A stretch of DNA of 64,000 nucleotides from Streptomyces sp. Tu 3180. Lineage in GTDB: Bacteria; Actinomycetota; Actinomycetes; Streptomycetales; Streptomycetaceae. Of this stretch, positions 1-8,061 are shown in pieces (position 1 is the stretch's first letter; each line of letters starts with the position of its first letter). A model generated the notes under the pieces. It was not told where the DNA came from. It saw only the letters and a program-made list of their open reading frames with translations, and did not search any database. Made by a program: the position numbers and the translations under genes. The stretch spans positions 2,440,501 through 2,504,500 of the forward strand of contig NZ_WOXS01000002.1 in assembly GCF_009852415.1 (NCBI RefSeq), read 5' to 3'.

Positions 1-56
1 ACCACGCCGGCCGCGATCTTCGTGCCGCCGATGTCGACGCCGATGGTGAGTCCCAT
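1..56 (-). CDS. glkA: Glucokinase (ROK family), N-terminal fragment
   Basis: Only the first 18 codons are inside the window; the gene continues to the left. The reading begins MGLTIGVDIGGTKIAAGV, which carries the ATP-phosphate motif DxGGTK of ROK-family sugar kinases. Known family: ATP-dependent glucose phosphorylation, and in Streptomyces GlkA also mediates carbon catabolite repression. The following DUF5304-like, ArsA-like and SRPBCC genes match the neighbourhood remembered for streptomycete glkA. The identity rests on this short N-terminus plus context, so another ROK protein is possible. Confidence 0.6.
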   Translation of the reverse strand, partial: MGLTIGVDIGGTKIAAGV

Positions 57-180
57 GAATCCCTCAGTTTCGGTCGAGCCCCGCTGCCGTCAACGGTACC
101 CGAGGCCCTGCCGTCGGGGTCGCGGCGTCCGCACGGCGAGAGGGCCCGGCGGGGCCGTGGGGCACCCGCCGGCACGGTCC

Positions 181-696
181 TCAGTCCAGGTCGATGCGCT
201 CGCCGGGGCCGTCCTCGTCGCCCCGGTCGCCCCGGTCACGGCGTTCGTCCAGGTCGCGGGGATCGGTGTCGCGGGCCGTCCAGCGGCGCTCCTGGTCCTG
301 GACCGCGGAGCGGTAGGCGGCGAGGAGCTCGTTGCCGGCGGCGGCGAGGTGGTCGAAGACGTCCGGGTTGCGCTCGATGACGGGTTCCACGGCGGCCCTG
401 GCCTGCTGCACGACCTGCCGCACCATCTGCTGCGCCGCGGGCCCGGCGACCGCGCCGAACAGCGGGGAGCGCAGGCCGGAGAGCTTGTCGAGCTTGTCCG
501 CGAACGTGTCGACGAGCTTCTTCAGCTCCTCGGCGGCGGAACCGGGGGGCGGTCCGTACCGGGCCCGGCGGCGGGCCCTCTCCGCCTCGAGGTCCTCGGC
601 GCAGGCGGTCGCCCAGGCGTCGGCGTCGCCCGCGGCCCGCGCCTCGTCCACGGCCTCGTCCCCTGCGTCGCCGGACGGGGGGAGCTGTTCGCTCAT
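181..696 (-). CDS. DUF5304-like conserved actinobacterial protein
   Basis: A 171-residue, strongly charged protein with no signal peptide and no membrane segment. The N-terminal 50 residues are acidic and probably disordered. The middle (about 55-135) is predicted helical, with a Leu/Lys-rich stretch followed by a VRQVVQQARAAVEPV segment, and the last 35 residues are dominated by Arg and Asp. The resemblance to DUF5304 proteins, found next to glucokinase in Streptomyces, is from recall. It lies between the ROK kinase and the ArsA-like ATPase on the same strand, about 57 nt after the ATPase. Function is unknown. Confidence 0.75.
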   Translation of the reverse strand: MSEQLPPSGDAGDEAVDEARAAGDADAWATACAEDLEAERARRRARYGPPPGSAAEELKKLVDTFADKLDKLSGLRSPLFGAVAGPAAQQMVRQVVQQARAAVEPVIERNPDVFDHLAAAGNELLAAYRSAVQDQERRWTARDTDPRDLDERRDRGDRGDEDGPGERIDLD

Positions 697-753
697 GACG
701 GACTCCTGACTACGGGTGGCCCTTTCGACGTTACCCGAACGCCCGTACCGGCT

Positions 754-1923
754 TCAGCGGGTGCGCGGCCACAGCCGCGGATCCGGCCGGAAGCGGATGC
801 GCAGCTCGCCCTCGCGCAGGGCGGCGCCGTCGACGGTGCAGCGGCGCAGCGCGGAGGGCAGCGGGACGATCCGGCGGAAGGGTCCGACGGTGACGACGAG
901 TTCGTCGCCGCGCCGGATCAGGTCCAGTTCCTCGCGCCGGGCGCCGGGCAGCGGGAGGTGCCAGACCAGCACGCCGTCCTCGGCGCGGGAGTCGGTGACG
1001 GGCCACTCGACGGTGGAGGGGCCCGTGCCGACGCCGGGCACGGCGAGCGCGGCGAGGTCGTCGTCGCCGCGCGGGTCGCGCCCGAGGTGGGCGACGGGGT
1101 GGACGTCGTACGTCTCCCGCCACTCCTCCAGGGTCTTGCGCTGCTGGGCGACCGGGCCGGCGAGCCAGCCGTCCCCGACGCCGTCCGGCAGCACGCGGGT
1201 GGCGACCAGCGCGTCGGCGCGCAGTCCGCGCAGGGCCAGACCGAGGGCCGCGGTGCGGACGGCGTCGGCGCCGGCGGGTCCCGGCTCGGCGACCAGGCGC
1301 ACGGCGGTGTCACGGTCGGCGAGCACGGCCTCGACGGCGGCCAGCTGCAGGTCCAGCCGGGCGGCGGTCTCGTACAGCCACTCGGCGGGCAGCGGGACCC
1401 CGGCGAGGCGGCCGAGCACGGGGCGCAGGGCGCGGGCGGCCTGCCGCTCGGGCGGGAGCAGGCGGCGCAGGTAGCGGCGCAGTTCCTCGGGGAGGGCGAG
1501 CAGGGCGAGGGCCCGCGGAACGGGCGGCAGGTCGACGACGAGGAGGTCGTACGCCCCGGGCGGGGCCGCGTCCCGCAGGGCGCGCAGCAGGGCGAGCTCC
1601 CCGGCGCCGGGCAGCGGGGTGAGCTCCTCGGGGTCGAGCCGGGAGGCGCCGAGCAGGCCCAGCGCGGAGGAGGCGCGGTCCTGCAGGGCGGTCAGGTCGG
1701 CGCGCAGGTCCGCGTCGGCGTCGAGCCGCCGCGCGGTGAGCCCGGGGGCGGCCTGGACCGGCTCGGACCCGACGGGCACCCCCAGGACCGCCCCCAGGGT
1801 GTCCGTCCGGTCGGTGCCGAGGAGGAGGGTGCGGGTGCCCCCACGGGCGGCGGCGTGCGCGGTGGCGGCCGCGACGGTGGTACGCCCGCTGCCGCCGGGG
1901 CCCGTGATCAGGAGGGTACGCAT
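754..1923 (-). CDS. ArsA-like P-loop ATPase with altered Walker A
   Basis: A 389-residue protein of the SIMIBI/ArsA type. The N-terminus MRTLLITGPGGSGRTT is a P-loop, but compared with the ArsA/GET3 consensus GKGGVGKT both lysines are replaced: the signature Lys by Pro9 and the phosphate-binding Lys by Arg14. A switch-like DLLVVDLPP segment lies near residue 130 and a small all-beta, Hsp20-like region follows at the C-terminus (about 305-385). Known relatives include arsenite-pump ATPases and the paired ATPases next to fadD15 in mycobacteria. No ars genes are nearby, so an arsenite role is unlikely. It is probably cotranscribed with the downstream DUF5304-like gene. ATP hydrolysis should be tested, given the missing lysines. 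Confidence 0.8.
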   Translation of the reverse strand: MRTLLITGPGGSGRTTVAAATAHAAARGGTRTLLLGTDRTDTLGAVLGVPVGSEPVQAAPGLTARRLDADADLRADLTALQDRASSALGLLGASRLDPEELTPLPGAGELALLRALRDAAPPGAYDLLVVDLPPVPRALALLALPEELRRYLRRLLPPERQAARALRPVLGRLAGVPLPAEWLYETAARLDLQLAAVEAVLADRDTAVRLVAEPGPAGADAVRTAALGLALRGLRADALVATRVLPDGVGDGWLAGPVAQQRKTLEEWRETYDVHPVAHLGRDPRGDDDLAALAVPGVGTGPSTVEWPVTDSRAEDGVLVWHLPLPGARREELDLIRRGDELVVTVGPFRRIVPLPSALRRCTVDGAALREGELRIRFRPDPRLWPRTR

Positions 1924-2037
1924 GAGGGTGAACGGTACCGGTGGGGCGTCGGGGGCCGCCCGGCCCCGCGCCCGGGCCGCGGGGAGGGCCCCGGTGCGCG
2001 TTCCCGGCCGGTCCCGCCGGTGGTTCCGGGTCCCGCC

Positions 2038-2481
2038 CTACTTCGCTCCCGACTCCACGCGCTTCTTCAGCCCCGCCAGGGCCCGGTCGATGATGACCTT
2101 CTCGGCCTTGCGCTTGATCATGCCGAGCATCGGGATCTTGACGTCGACGGTCAGCCGGTAGGTGACCTCGGTCGTGCCCGGGCCGGCCGGCTCCAGGAGG
2201 TAGGTGCCGTCCAGGGAGCGGAGCATCTGGGACTTCACCAGGGTCCAGGAGACCTCGTGCTCGCCGTTCCAGGTGTAGGCGAGGGTCTGGTCGTCCTTGA
2301 TCGCGCCGGCGTCCATGACGAGGCGCACCTGCTCGGCGCGGCCCTGGCCGTCGGCCTTGAGGACCTCCGCCTCCTTCACCTCACCGGTCCAGTCCGGGTA
2401 GCGGGCGAAGTCGGCGATCACCCCCATGACATCGGCCGGTGCGGCCTCGATCGTGATGCTCGAGCTGGTGTGTTCCGCCAT
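2038..2481 (-). CDS. SRPBCC (START-like) family protein
   Basis: A 147-residue protein beginning MAEHTSSSITIEAAPADVMG. The beta-strand start, the PDWTGEVKEAEV segment and the long C-terminal helix (about 115-140) are typical of the SRPBCC/polyketide cyclase fold, which binds hydrophobic ligands in a deep cavity. The ATG at 2481 is chosen because GGAGGAG lies directly upstream; the frame stays open further but has no better start. Its ortholog in mycobacteria sits beside the ArsA-like ATPase and fadD15, so a role in lipid handling is plausible but inferred. The ligand is unknown. Confidence 0.8.
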   Translation of the reverse strand: MAEHTSSSITIEAAPADVMGVIADFARYPDWTGEVKEAEVLKADGQGRAEQVRLVMDAGAIKDDQTLAYTWNGEHEVSWTLVKSQMLRSLDGTYLLEPAGPGTTEVTYRLTVDVKIPMLGMIKRKAEKVIIDRALAGLKKRVESGAK

Positions 2482-2602
2482 CGCCGTGGCTCCTCCGGAT
2501 GCGCGCCGGTCGTCGGGTCGCCGTGCGCGGTGCAGCGCACGTCTGTGCAGCGGAAGGCTACCGCGCACCGGACCGGCACAGCTCACCCCACCTGGGGCGT
2601 CC

Positions 2603-3400
2603 TCACCATTCGAGTGCCCAGGGCCGCCCGCTGCCCGCGAAGTGCCCCACGTTCACGCACTCGGTGGCGCCGATCCGCATCCGCCGCACCAGCGGCTGGT
2701 GCACGTGTCCGAACAGCGCGTAGCGGGGCCGGGTGCGGCGGATGGCGTCCAGCAGCGCCAGGCTGCCGCGTTCGAAGCGGCGCGCGACGGTGTCGTAGAC
2801 CAGCTCCGGGACCTCCGGCGGGATGTGGGTGCACAGCACGTCCACCTCGCCCACGGCCTCGATCTTCGCCGCGTACTCCTCGTCGGTGATCTCGTAGGGC
2901 GTGCGCATGGGGGTGCGCAGGCCGCCGCCGACGAAGCCGAAGGTCCAGCCGCCGATCTCCACCCGTTCCCCGTCGAGGACGGTCGTGCCGGGCCGGGCGT
3001 ACTCCTGCCACAGGGCCGGCATGTCGACGTTGCCGTAGGTGGCGTACGTCGGGGTGGGGAAGGCGGCGAACAGCTCGGCGTACTGCCTGCGCACCGCCTT
3101 CTCGATCGCCGCGGCCCGGTCCTCGTCGAGCCCCGCCCACAGCCGGGCGCCGAACGCGCGCGCCTCCTCGAAGCGGCGGGCGGTGCGCAGTTCGACGATG
3201 CGGTCGGCGTTCTCGGTGCCGAACAGGTCGGGGAAGATGCCGCGCGAGTGGTCGGCGTAGTCGAGGAAGAGCACCAGGTCGCCCAGGCAGACCAGGGCGT
3301 CGGCGCCCTCGCCGGCCCGGGCCAGGTCACGGGCGTTGCCGTGCACGTCGCTGACCACGTGGACGCGCGTGCGACGGCCGCCGCCTGGTGTGGTTGCCAT
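2603..3400 (-). CDS. Calcineurin-like metallophosphoesterase
   Basis: A 265-residue cytoplasmic protein. The motifs run in family order: VSDVHGN near the N-terminus (metal-binding Asp and His), CLGDLV (GDxx), YGNVDMPAL in the GNHD position, and a C-terminal LFGHVHQP (GHxH-type). This is the complete set for a binuclear-metal phosphodiesterase of the YfcE/3',5'-cyclic nucleotide phosphodiesterase type, though the substrate cannot be read from sequence. The ATG at 3400 precedes MATTPGGGRR; upstream in-frame codons give an unlikely Cys/Pro-rich extension. It points away from fadD, with about 290 nt of shared upstream sequence. Confidence 0.82.
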   Translation of the reverse strand: MATTPGGGRRTRVHVVSDVHGNARDLARAGEGADALVCLGDLVLFLDYADHSRGIFPDLFGTENADRIVELRTARRFEEARAFGARLWAGLDEDRAAAIEKAVRRQYAELFAAFPTPTYATYGNVDMPALWQEYARPGTTVLDGERVEIGGWTFGFVGGGLRTPMRTPYEITDEEYAAKIEAVGEVDVLCTHIPPEVPELVYDTVARRFERGSLALLDAIRRTRPRYALFGHVHQPLVRRMRIGATECVNVGHFAGSGRPWALEW

Positions 3401-3692
3401 GGCGATCAAGAGTAAGCGCGTGCAACGGCCCGGACAATGGGCCGGACCTGCGGTTACTGGCTCGTCGGTGAAGGGTTGGACTACTGTGCGCGAAGAAACA
3501 CCCATCTGTGTGACGCAGCGAACATCTCGCCGGGCCCCCCTGTCGTGAAGGGCATACCGGCGGGTAACGTCCGGCCAGTCCAGTCGTGCTCAGGATTTCA
3601 ACATGTGAATCCGCGAGTACCCGCCCAGCCTTGGACCGCACCGTCGCATCGCACAACGTCGTGGCGCCGGCGCCCTAAGAGGAGCAGCAGTC
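3401..3692. other. Divergent intergenic region, phosphoesterase/fadD
   Basis: About 290 nt separates two divergently transcribed genes, so both promoters must lie here. TANNNT-type hexamers occur (TACTGT at 3482-3487), but none has a convincing partner at 16-18 nt, and I do not assign a promoter. No conserved RNA element or long inverted repeat was recognised. Confidence 0.4.
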
Positions 3693-5489
3693 TTGCGCGA
3701 GTTCAGCCTTCCGGCTTTGTACGAGGTCCCTGCGGACGGCAACCTGACCGACATCGTCCGCAGAAACGCCGCGCAGCACCCCGACGTCGCCGTCATCGCC
3801 CGCAAGACCGGCGGCGCCTGGCAGGACGTGACGGCCACCGCCTTCCTCGCGGAGGTCCGCGCGGCCGCCAAGGGGCTGATCGCCTCCGGGGTCCAGCCGG
3901 GCGACCGGGTCGGGCTGATGTCCCGCACCCGCTACGAGTGGACGCTGCTGGACTTCGCGATCTGGAGCGCCGGCGCGGTCACCGTGCCGGTGTACGAGAC
4001 CAGCTCGCCCGAGCAGGTGGCGTGGATCCTCGGCGACTCCGGCGCCAGCGCCTGCCTCGTGGAGCTCGACGCGCACGCGGCGGCCGTGGAGTCGGTGCGC
4101 GACCGGCTGCCCGCGTTGAAGAACGTGTGGCAGATCGACGCCGGCGGCGTCGAGGAACTGGGCCGCCTCGGCCGGGACGTCACCGACGGGACGGTCGAGG
4201 AGCGCAGCTCCCTCGCGAAGGCCGACGACCCGGCGACGATCGTCTACACCTCCGGCACCACCGGCCGTCCCAAGGGCTGTGTGCTCACCCACCGCAGCTT
4301 CTTCGCCGAGTGCGGCAACATCGTGGAGCGGCTGCGTCCGCTGTTCCGCACCGGCGAGTGCTCCGTGCTGCTCTTCCTGCCCCTCGCGCACGTCTTCGGG
4401 CGGCTGGTGCAGATCGCGCCCATGATGGCGCCGATCAGGCTGGGCTGCGTGCCGGACATCAAGAACCTCACCGACGAACTGGCCTCGTTCCGCCCGACGC
4501 TGATCCTGGGCGTGCCGCGGGTGTTCGAGAAGGTCTACAACTCGGCGCGCGCCAAGGCGCAGGCCGACGGCAAGGGCAGGATCTTCGACCGGGCGGCGGC
4601 CACGGCGATCGCCTACAGCCAGGCGCTGGACACCCCCTCGGGCCCGTCGCTGGGCCTGAGGATCAAGCACAAGGTGTTCGACAAGCTCGTCTTCGGCAAG
4701 CTGCGCGCGGTGCTGGGCGGGCGCGGCGAGTACGCCATCTCGGGCGGCGCCCCGCTGGGCGAGCGCCTGGGCCACTTCTTCCGCGGCATCGGCTTCAGCG
4801 TCCTGGAGGGCTACGGCCTGACCGAGTCCTGTGCGGCCACCGCGTTCAACCCGTGGGACCGGCAGAAGATCGGCACGGTCGGCCAGCCGCTGCCCGGTTC
4901 GGTGGTCCGCATCGCGGACGACGGCGAGGTGCTGCTGCACGGCGAGCACCTGTTCAAGGAGTACTGGAACAACCCGGGCGCGACGGCCGAGGCGCTGGCC
5001 GACGGCTGGTTCCACACCGGGGACATCGGCACCCTGGACGAGGACGGCTACCTGCGGATCACCGGCCGCAAGAAGGAGATCCTGGTCACGGCGGGCGGCA
5101 AGAACGTCGCCCCGGCGGTGATAGAGGACCGGATCCGCGCGCACGCGCTGGTCGCGGAGTGCATGGTGGTGGGCGACGGGCGGCCGTTCGTGGGCGCGCT
5201 GGTCACCATCGACGAGGAGTTCCTGGGCCGCTGGTGCGCCGAGCACGGCAAGCCGGCGGGTTCCACCGCGGCGTCCCTGAGCGAGGACCCGGACCTCCTC
5301 GCGGCGGTCCAGACGGCGATCGACGACGGCAACGCGGCGGTGTCGAAGGCGGAGTCGGTCCGCAAGTTCCGCATCCTGCCCGCCCAGTTCACGGAGGAGT
5401 CGGGGCACCTGACCCCGTCCCTGAAGCTGAAGCGGAACGTGGTGGCGAAGGACTACGCCCACGAGATCGAGGCGATCTACGCGAAGTAG
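3693..5489 (+). CDS. Long-chain fatty-acid--CoA ligase (FadD15-like)
   Basis: A 598-residue ANL-superfamily enzyme that activates a fatty acid as the acyl-AMP and transfers it to CoA. The P-loop-like motif YTSGTTGRPKG is near residues 184-194, GYGLTES near 373, the YWNNPGATAEAL/WFHTGDIG motif near 430, and ITGRKKE with the hinge region near 457. Length and motif order fit bacterial long-chain ACSL-type enzymes, and mycobacterial FadD15 sits in the same context. The start is TTG with AAGAGGAG nine bases upstream, which makes the unusual start convincing. It ends at a strong bidirectional terminator shared with the converging mannosyltransferase. Confidence 0.9.
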   Translation: MREFSLPALYEVPADGNLTDIVRRNAAQHPDVAVIARKTGGAWQDVTATAFLAEVRAAAKGLIASGVQPGDRVGLMSRTRYEWTLLDFAIWSAGAVTVPVYETSSPEQVAWILGDSGASACLVELDAHAAAVESVRDRLPALKNVWQIDAGGVEELGRLGRDVTDGTVEERSSLAKADDPATIVYTSGTTGRPKGCVLTHRSFFAECGNIVERLRPLFRTGECSVLLFLPLAHVFGRLVQIAPMMAPIRLGCVPDIKNLTDELASFRPTLILGVPRVFEKVYNSARAKAQADGKGRIFDRAAATAIAYSQALDTPSGPSLGLRIKHKVFDKLVFGKLRAVLGGRGEYAISGGAPLGERLGHFFRGIGFSVLEGYGLTESCAATAFNPWDRQKIGTVGQPLPGSVVRIADDGEVLLHGEHLFKEYWNNPGATAEALADGWFHTGDIGTLDEDGYLRITGRKKEILVTAGGKNVAPAVIEDRIRAHALVAECMVVGDGRPFVGALVTIDEEFLGRWCAEHGKPAGSTAASLSEDPDLLAAVQTAIDDGNAAVSKAESVRKFRILPAQFTEESGHLTPSLKLKRNVVAKDYAHEIEAIYAK

Positions 5490-5506
5490 GACGCGCCGGA
5501 CCGGAC

Positions 5507-5550
5507 GCGCGACGGCGCGGTGCCCGCACCCGGGCGCCGCGCCGTCGCGC
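5507..5550. terminator. Bidirectional terminator, fadD/pimB
   Basis: An inverted repeat with 20-nt arms (5507-5526 and 5531-5550), one T-G pair and a CACC loop, lying in the 73 nt between two converging genes. There is no U-tract, as is usual for streptomycete terminators. Confidence 0.85.
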
Positions 5551-5562
5551 GTCGCGGGGGTC

Positions 5563-6705
5563 CTACAGCAGCTTCCTCAGTTCCTCCGCCAGCAGGTCCC
5601 AGCGCCACTTCTCCTCGACCCACCGGCGGCCCCGCTCGCCCATCCTGCGGCGCAGCTCCGGGTCGCCGAGGAGGGTGACGACGCGCTCGGCGGTCCGGGC
5701 GGGGGAGCCACCGGGGACGACCCAGCCGGTCTCGCCGTCGAGCACCGCGTCGGGGGCGCCGCCGGAGTCGCCCGCGACGACGGGCAGCCCGGTCGCGGAG
5801 GCCTCCAGGTAGACGATCCCGAGCCCCTCGACGTCCAGCCCGCCGCGCCGGGTCCGGCAGGGCATCGCGAAGACGTCCCCGGCGCCGTAGTGGGCGGGCA
5901 GTTCCTCCCAGGGGACGGAGCCGGTGAAGCGGACGGAGCCGGCGACCCCGGTGCGCCGCGCGAGCGCGCGCAGGTCCTTCTCGTACGGGCCGCCGCCGAC
6001 GATCAGCAGCACGGCGTCCGGCTCGGCCGCCAGGATCGCGGGCATGGCCTCGATCAGCGTGTCCTGCCCCTTGCGCGGCACCAGCCGCGAGACGCACACG
6101 ACCACCGGACGGTCGGTCAGCCCGAGCCGCGCCCGGACCTCGTCGCCGCCCGAGCCGGGGTGGAAGGTCTTCTCGTCGACCCCGGGCGGCAGCTGCACCA
6201 TCCGGGAGGCCGCCTCGGGGGTCAGCGCGGCGGCGATCCGCGAGCGCGTGTACTCGCCGAGGTAGGTGATCGTGTCCGTGGACTGCCCGATCCGGCGCAG
6301 CAGCTGCCGCGCGGCGGGCAGCTGGGCCCATCCGGCCTCGTGGCCGTGGGTGGTGGCCACGATCCGCTCGGCGCCGGCCCGGCGCAGCGCCGGCGCCATC
6401 AGTCCGAGCGGCGCCGCCGCCCCGAACCACACCGAGGTGCAGCCGTGCTCGCGCAGCAGCCCGACGGCCCGCCGGGTGACCCGCGGGGTCGGCAGCAGCA
6501 TCGTCGTACGGTCGCGCACGACGGTGAAGGGCTGCTCGGCGTCGAAGGCGGCCGTCGCCCGGACGCCCTCCCGGGTGTGCTTCCAGGTGGAGGCGTAGAC
6601 GACGAGGCGCTCGGGGTCGAGCCGCAGCGCCATGTTGTGCAGGAACGCCTGGATGCCGCCGGGCCGGGGCGGGAAGTCGTTGGTCACGATCAGGGTCTTG
6701 TGCAT
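5563..6705 (-). CDS. pimB: GT4 mannosyltransferase, PimB'-like
   Basis: A 380-residue GT-B glycosyltransferase of family GT4. It begins TLIVTNDFPPRPGGIQ (glycine-rich acceptor loop). It has SRLVPRKGQD (nucleotide-sugar-binding Arg and Lys, about 210-219), GGGPYEKDL, and the retaining EX7E motif as Glu293...Glu301 in EGLGIVYLE. Known role: mannosyltransferases of this set add mannose from GDP-mannose to phosphatidylinositol mannosides on the cytoplasmic face of the membrane. The assignment to PimB' rests on these motifs and on its place next to the fadD15-like gene, as in mycobacteria. Substrate specificity is inferred. Confidence 0.8.
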   Translation of the reverse strand: MHKTLIVTNDFPPRPGGIQAFLHNMALRLDPERLVVYASTWKHTREGVRATAAFDAEQPFTVVRDRTTMLLPTPRVTRRAVGLLREHGCTSVWFGAAAPLGLMAPALRRAGAERIVATTHGHEAGWAQLPAARQLLRRIGQSTDTITYLGEYTRSRIAAALTPEAASRMVQLPPGVDEKTFHPGSGGDEVRARLGLTDRPVVVCVSRLVPRKGQDTLIEAMPAILAAEPDAVLLIVGGGPYEKDLRALARRTGVAGSVRFTGSVPWEELPAHYGAGDVFAMPCRTRRGGLDVEGLGIVYLEASATGLPVVAGDSGGAPDAVLDGETGWVVPGGSPARTAERVVTLLGDPELRRRMGERGRRWVEEKWRWDLLAEELRKLL

Positions 6706-6825
6706 CGCCGCAGACCCTACCGAACACCGTTTCCCGTCCGGCCACGGCGGCGCTCGGTGGCCCCCGCGCAGGTCCCCGGGACATCATGGCCCTTCGGGAC
6801 CGCACACCGGACGGGCAGGGAGCGC

Positions 6826-8061
6826 ATGAAGACGACGGCCGCGCGGGAGTCCCCCGCCCCGCTGCTGCTCCTGTGGGGGCTGACGCGCGCCGCCCTGCTG
6901 CTGTGCGTCCTGAAGGTGGTCGTCCTTCCCGGCCCGGACGTCACCAGCGACGTGTCGGTGATCTACCGGGGCTGGTACGAGGTCCTGCGCACCGGGACGT
7001 TCCCGCTGGACGACGTCACCTGGCAGTACCCGCCCGCCGCGGCCCTGGCGATCCTCTCCCCCGGCCTGCTGCCCTTCCTGGAGTACGCCACCGCGTTCTT
7101 CGCCCTGGCGCTCCTCGCCGACCTGGCCGTCCTGGTCCTGCTGGTGCGCGCCGGCCGGCGCCCCGGCCGGTCGCCGCGCGGCGCCCGGGTGTGGGTGGCG
7201 GGCGTGCCGCTGCTCGGGCCGACGGTGTACGCCCGCTACGACGTGATGGTGACGGCGGTGGCGGTGGCCGCGCTGCTGGCCACCGCCCGGCACCCCCGGC
7301 TGGCGGGGGCGCTCGCGGGCTTCGGGGCGCTGCTGAAGGTGTGGCCGGCGATGCTGCTCCTCGGGGTCCGCCGGCGCGGTGCCTGGGCGTCGGCCGCCGT
7401 GACCGGCGCCGGTGTCGCGGCCCTGTTCGCCGCCCTGATGCCGGGTGCGTTCGCGTTCCTGACCTTCCAGCGCGACCGGGGCACGGAGGTCGAGTCGCTG
7501 GGCGCGCTCGTCCTCCACGTCGCCCGGCACCACGGCTGGGACGGCGAGGTGCTGCTCAACTACGGCTCGGTGGAGTTCCTCGGCCCGTACGTGTCCTGGG
7601 TGAGCACGGGCGCGCTGCTGCTGTCCGGGGCCGCCTTCGGCTGGCTGGTGCGGTGGCGGCTGCTGGCCACCCGTTTCGAGGCGCACACCGTCGCCGACGC
7701 GGCGTTCACGGCGGTGCTGATGTTCACCGTCACCAGCCGGGTGATCAGCCCGCAGTACATGGTGTGGCTGGTCGGGCTCGCGGCGGTGTGCCGGTGCTTC
7801 GGCGAGAGCCGGATGCGGCTGCCGGTCGCCCTGGTGCTGGCCGCGTCCGCCGTGACGGTGCTGGAGTTCCCGGTGTGGTTCGCCCACGTCGTGGCCAGTG
7901 ACCCGCTCGGGATCGCCCTCCTGGTCGTCCGCAACGGCCTGCTGGTCGCCGCGGCCCTGCTCGCGGCCCGCGTCCTGTGGCGCGCGACCGTCCCCCGGCG
8001 CCGCCCGCTCCCCGCGGTCCCTCAGCCGGCCCGCGCCACCGGGTCCCCGGTCTCCTCCTGA
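6826..8061 (+). CDS. Polytopic GT87/DUF2029-like mannosyltransferase
   Basis: A 411-residue integral membrane protein with about ten hydrophobic segments. Short polar signatures are typical of the GT87/DUF2029 family: WQYPPAAALAI near residue 66, YARYDV near 136, LLKVWPAMLLL near 170 and SPQYMVWL near 309. Known members (for example PimE) transfer mannose from polyprenyl-phosphate-mannose on the outer membrane face. The ATG at 6826 follows GGCAGGGAG. It is divergent from the PimB'-like gene, which supports a link to phosphatidylinositol mannosides or other surface glycans; the exact acceptor is unknown. Its last 40 nt overlap the 3' end of the converging MATE gene. Confidence 0.75.
   Translation: MKTTAARESPAPLLLLWGLTRAALLLCVLKVVVLPGPDVTSDVSVIYRGWYEVLRTGTFPLDDVTWQYPPAAALAILSPGLLPFLEYATAFFALALLADLAVLVLLVRAGRRPGRSPRGARVWVAGVPLLGPTVYARYDVMVTAVAVAALLATARHPRLAGALAGFGALLKVWPAMLLLGVRRRGAWASAAVTGAGVAALFAALMPGAFAFLTFQRDRGTEVESLGALVLHVARHHGWDGEVLLNYGSVEFLGPYVSWVSTGALLLSGAAFGWLVRWRLLATRFEAHTVADAAFTAVLMFTVTSRVISPQYMVWLVGLAAVCRCFGESRMRLPVALVLAASAVTVLEFPVWFAHVVASDPLGIALLVVRNGLLVAAALLAARVLWRATVPRRRPLPAVPQPARATGSPVSS

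Noticed and set aside
22..2889. Very long open frames opposite or overlapping the annotated genes (here and at many other places, for example 6784-10434, 9560-13600, 40018-44331)
   Set aside because: GC-rich third positions remove stop codons from other frames. These readings have Arg/Gly/Pro-biased composition and no domains, while the other strand encodes recognisable proteins.
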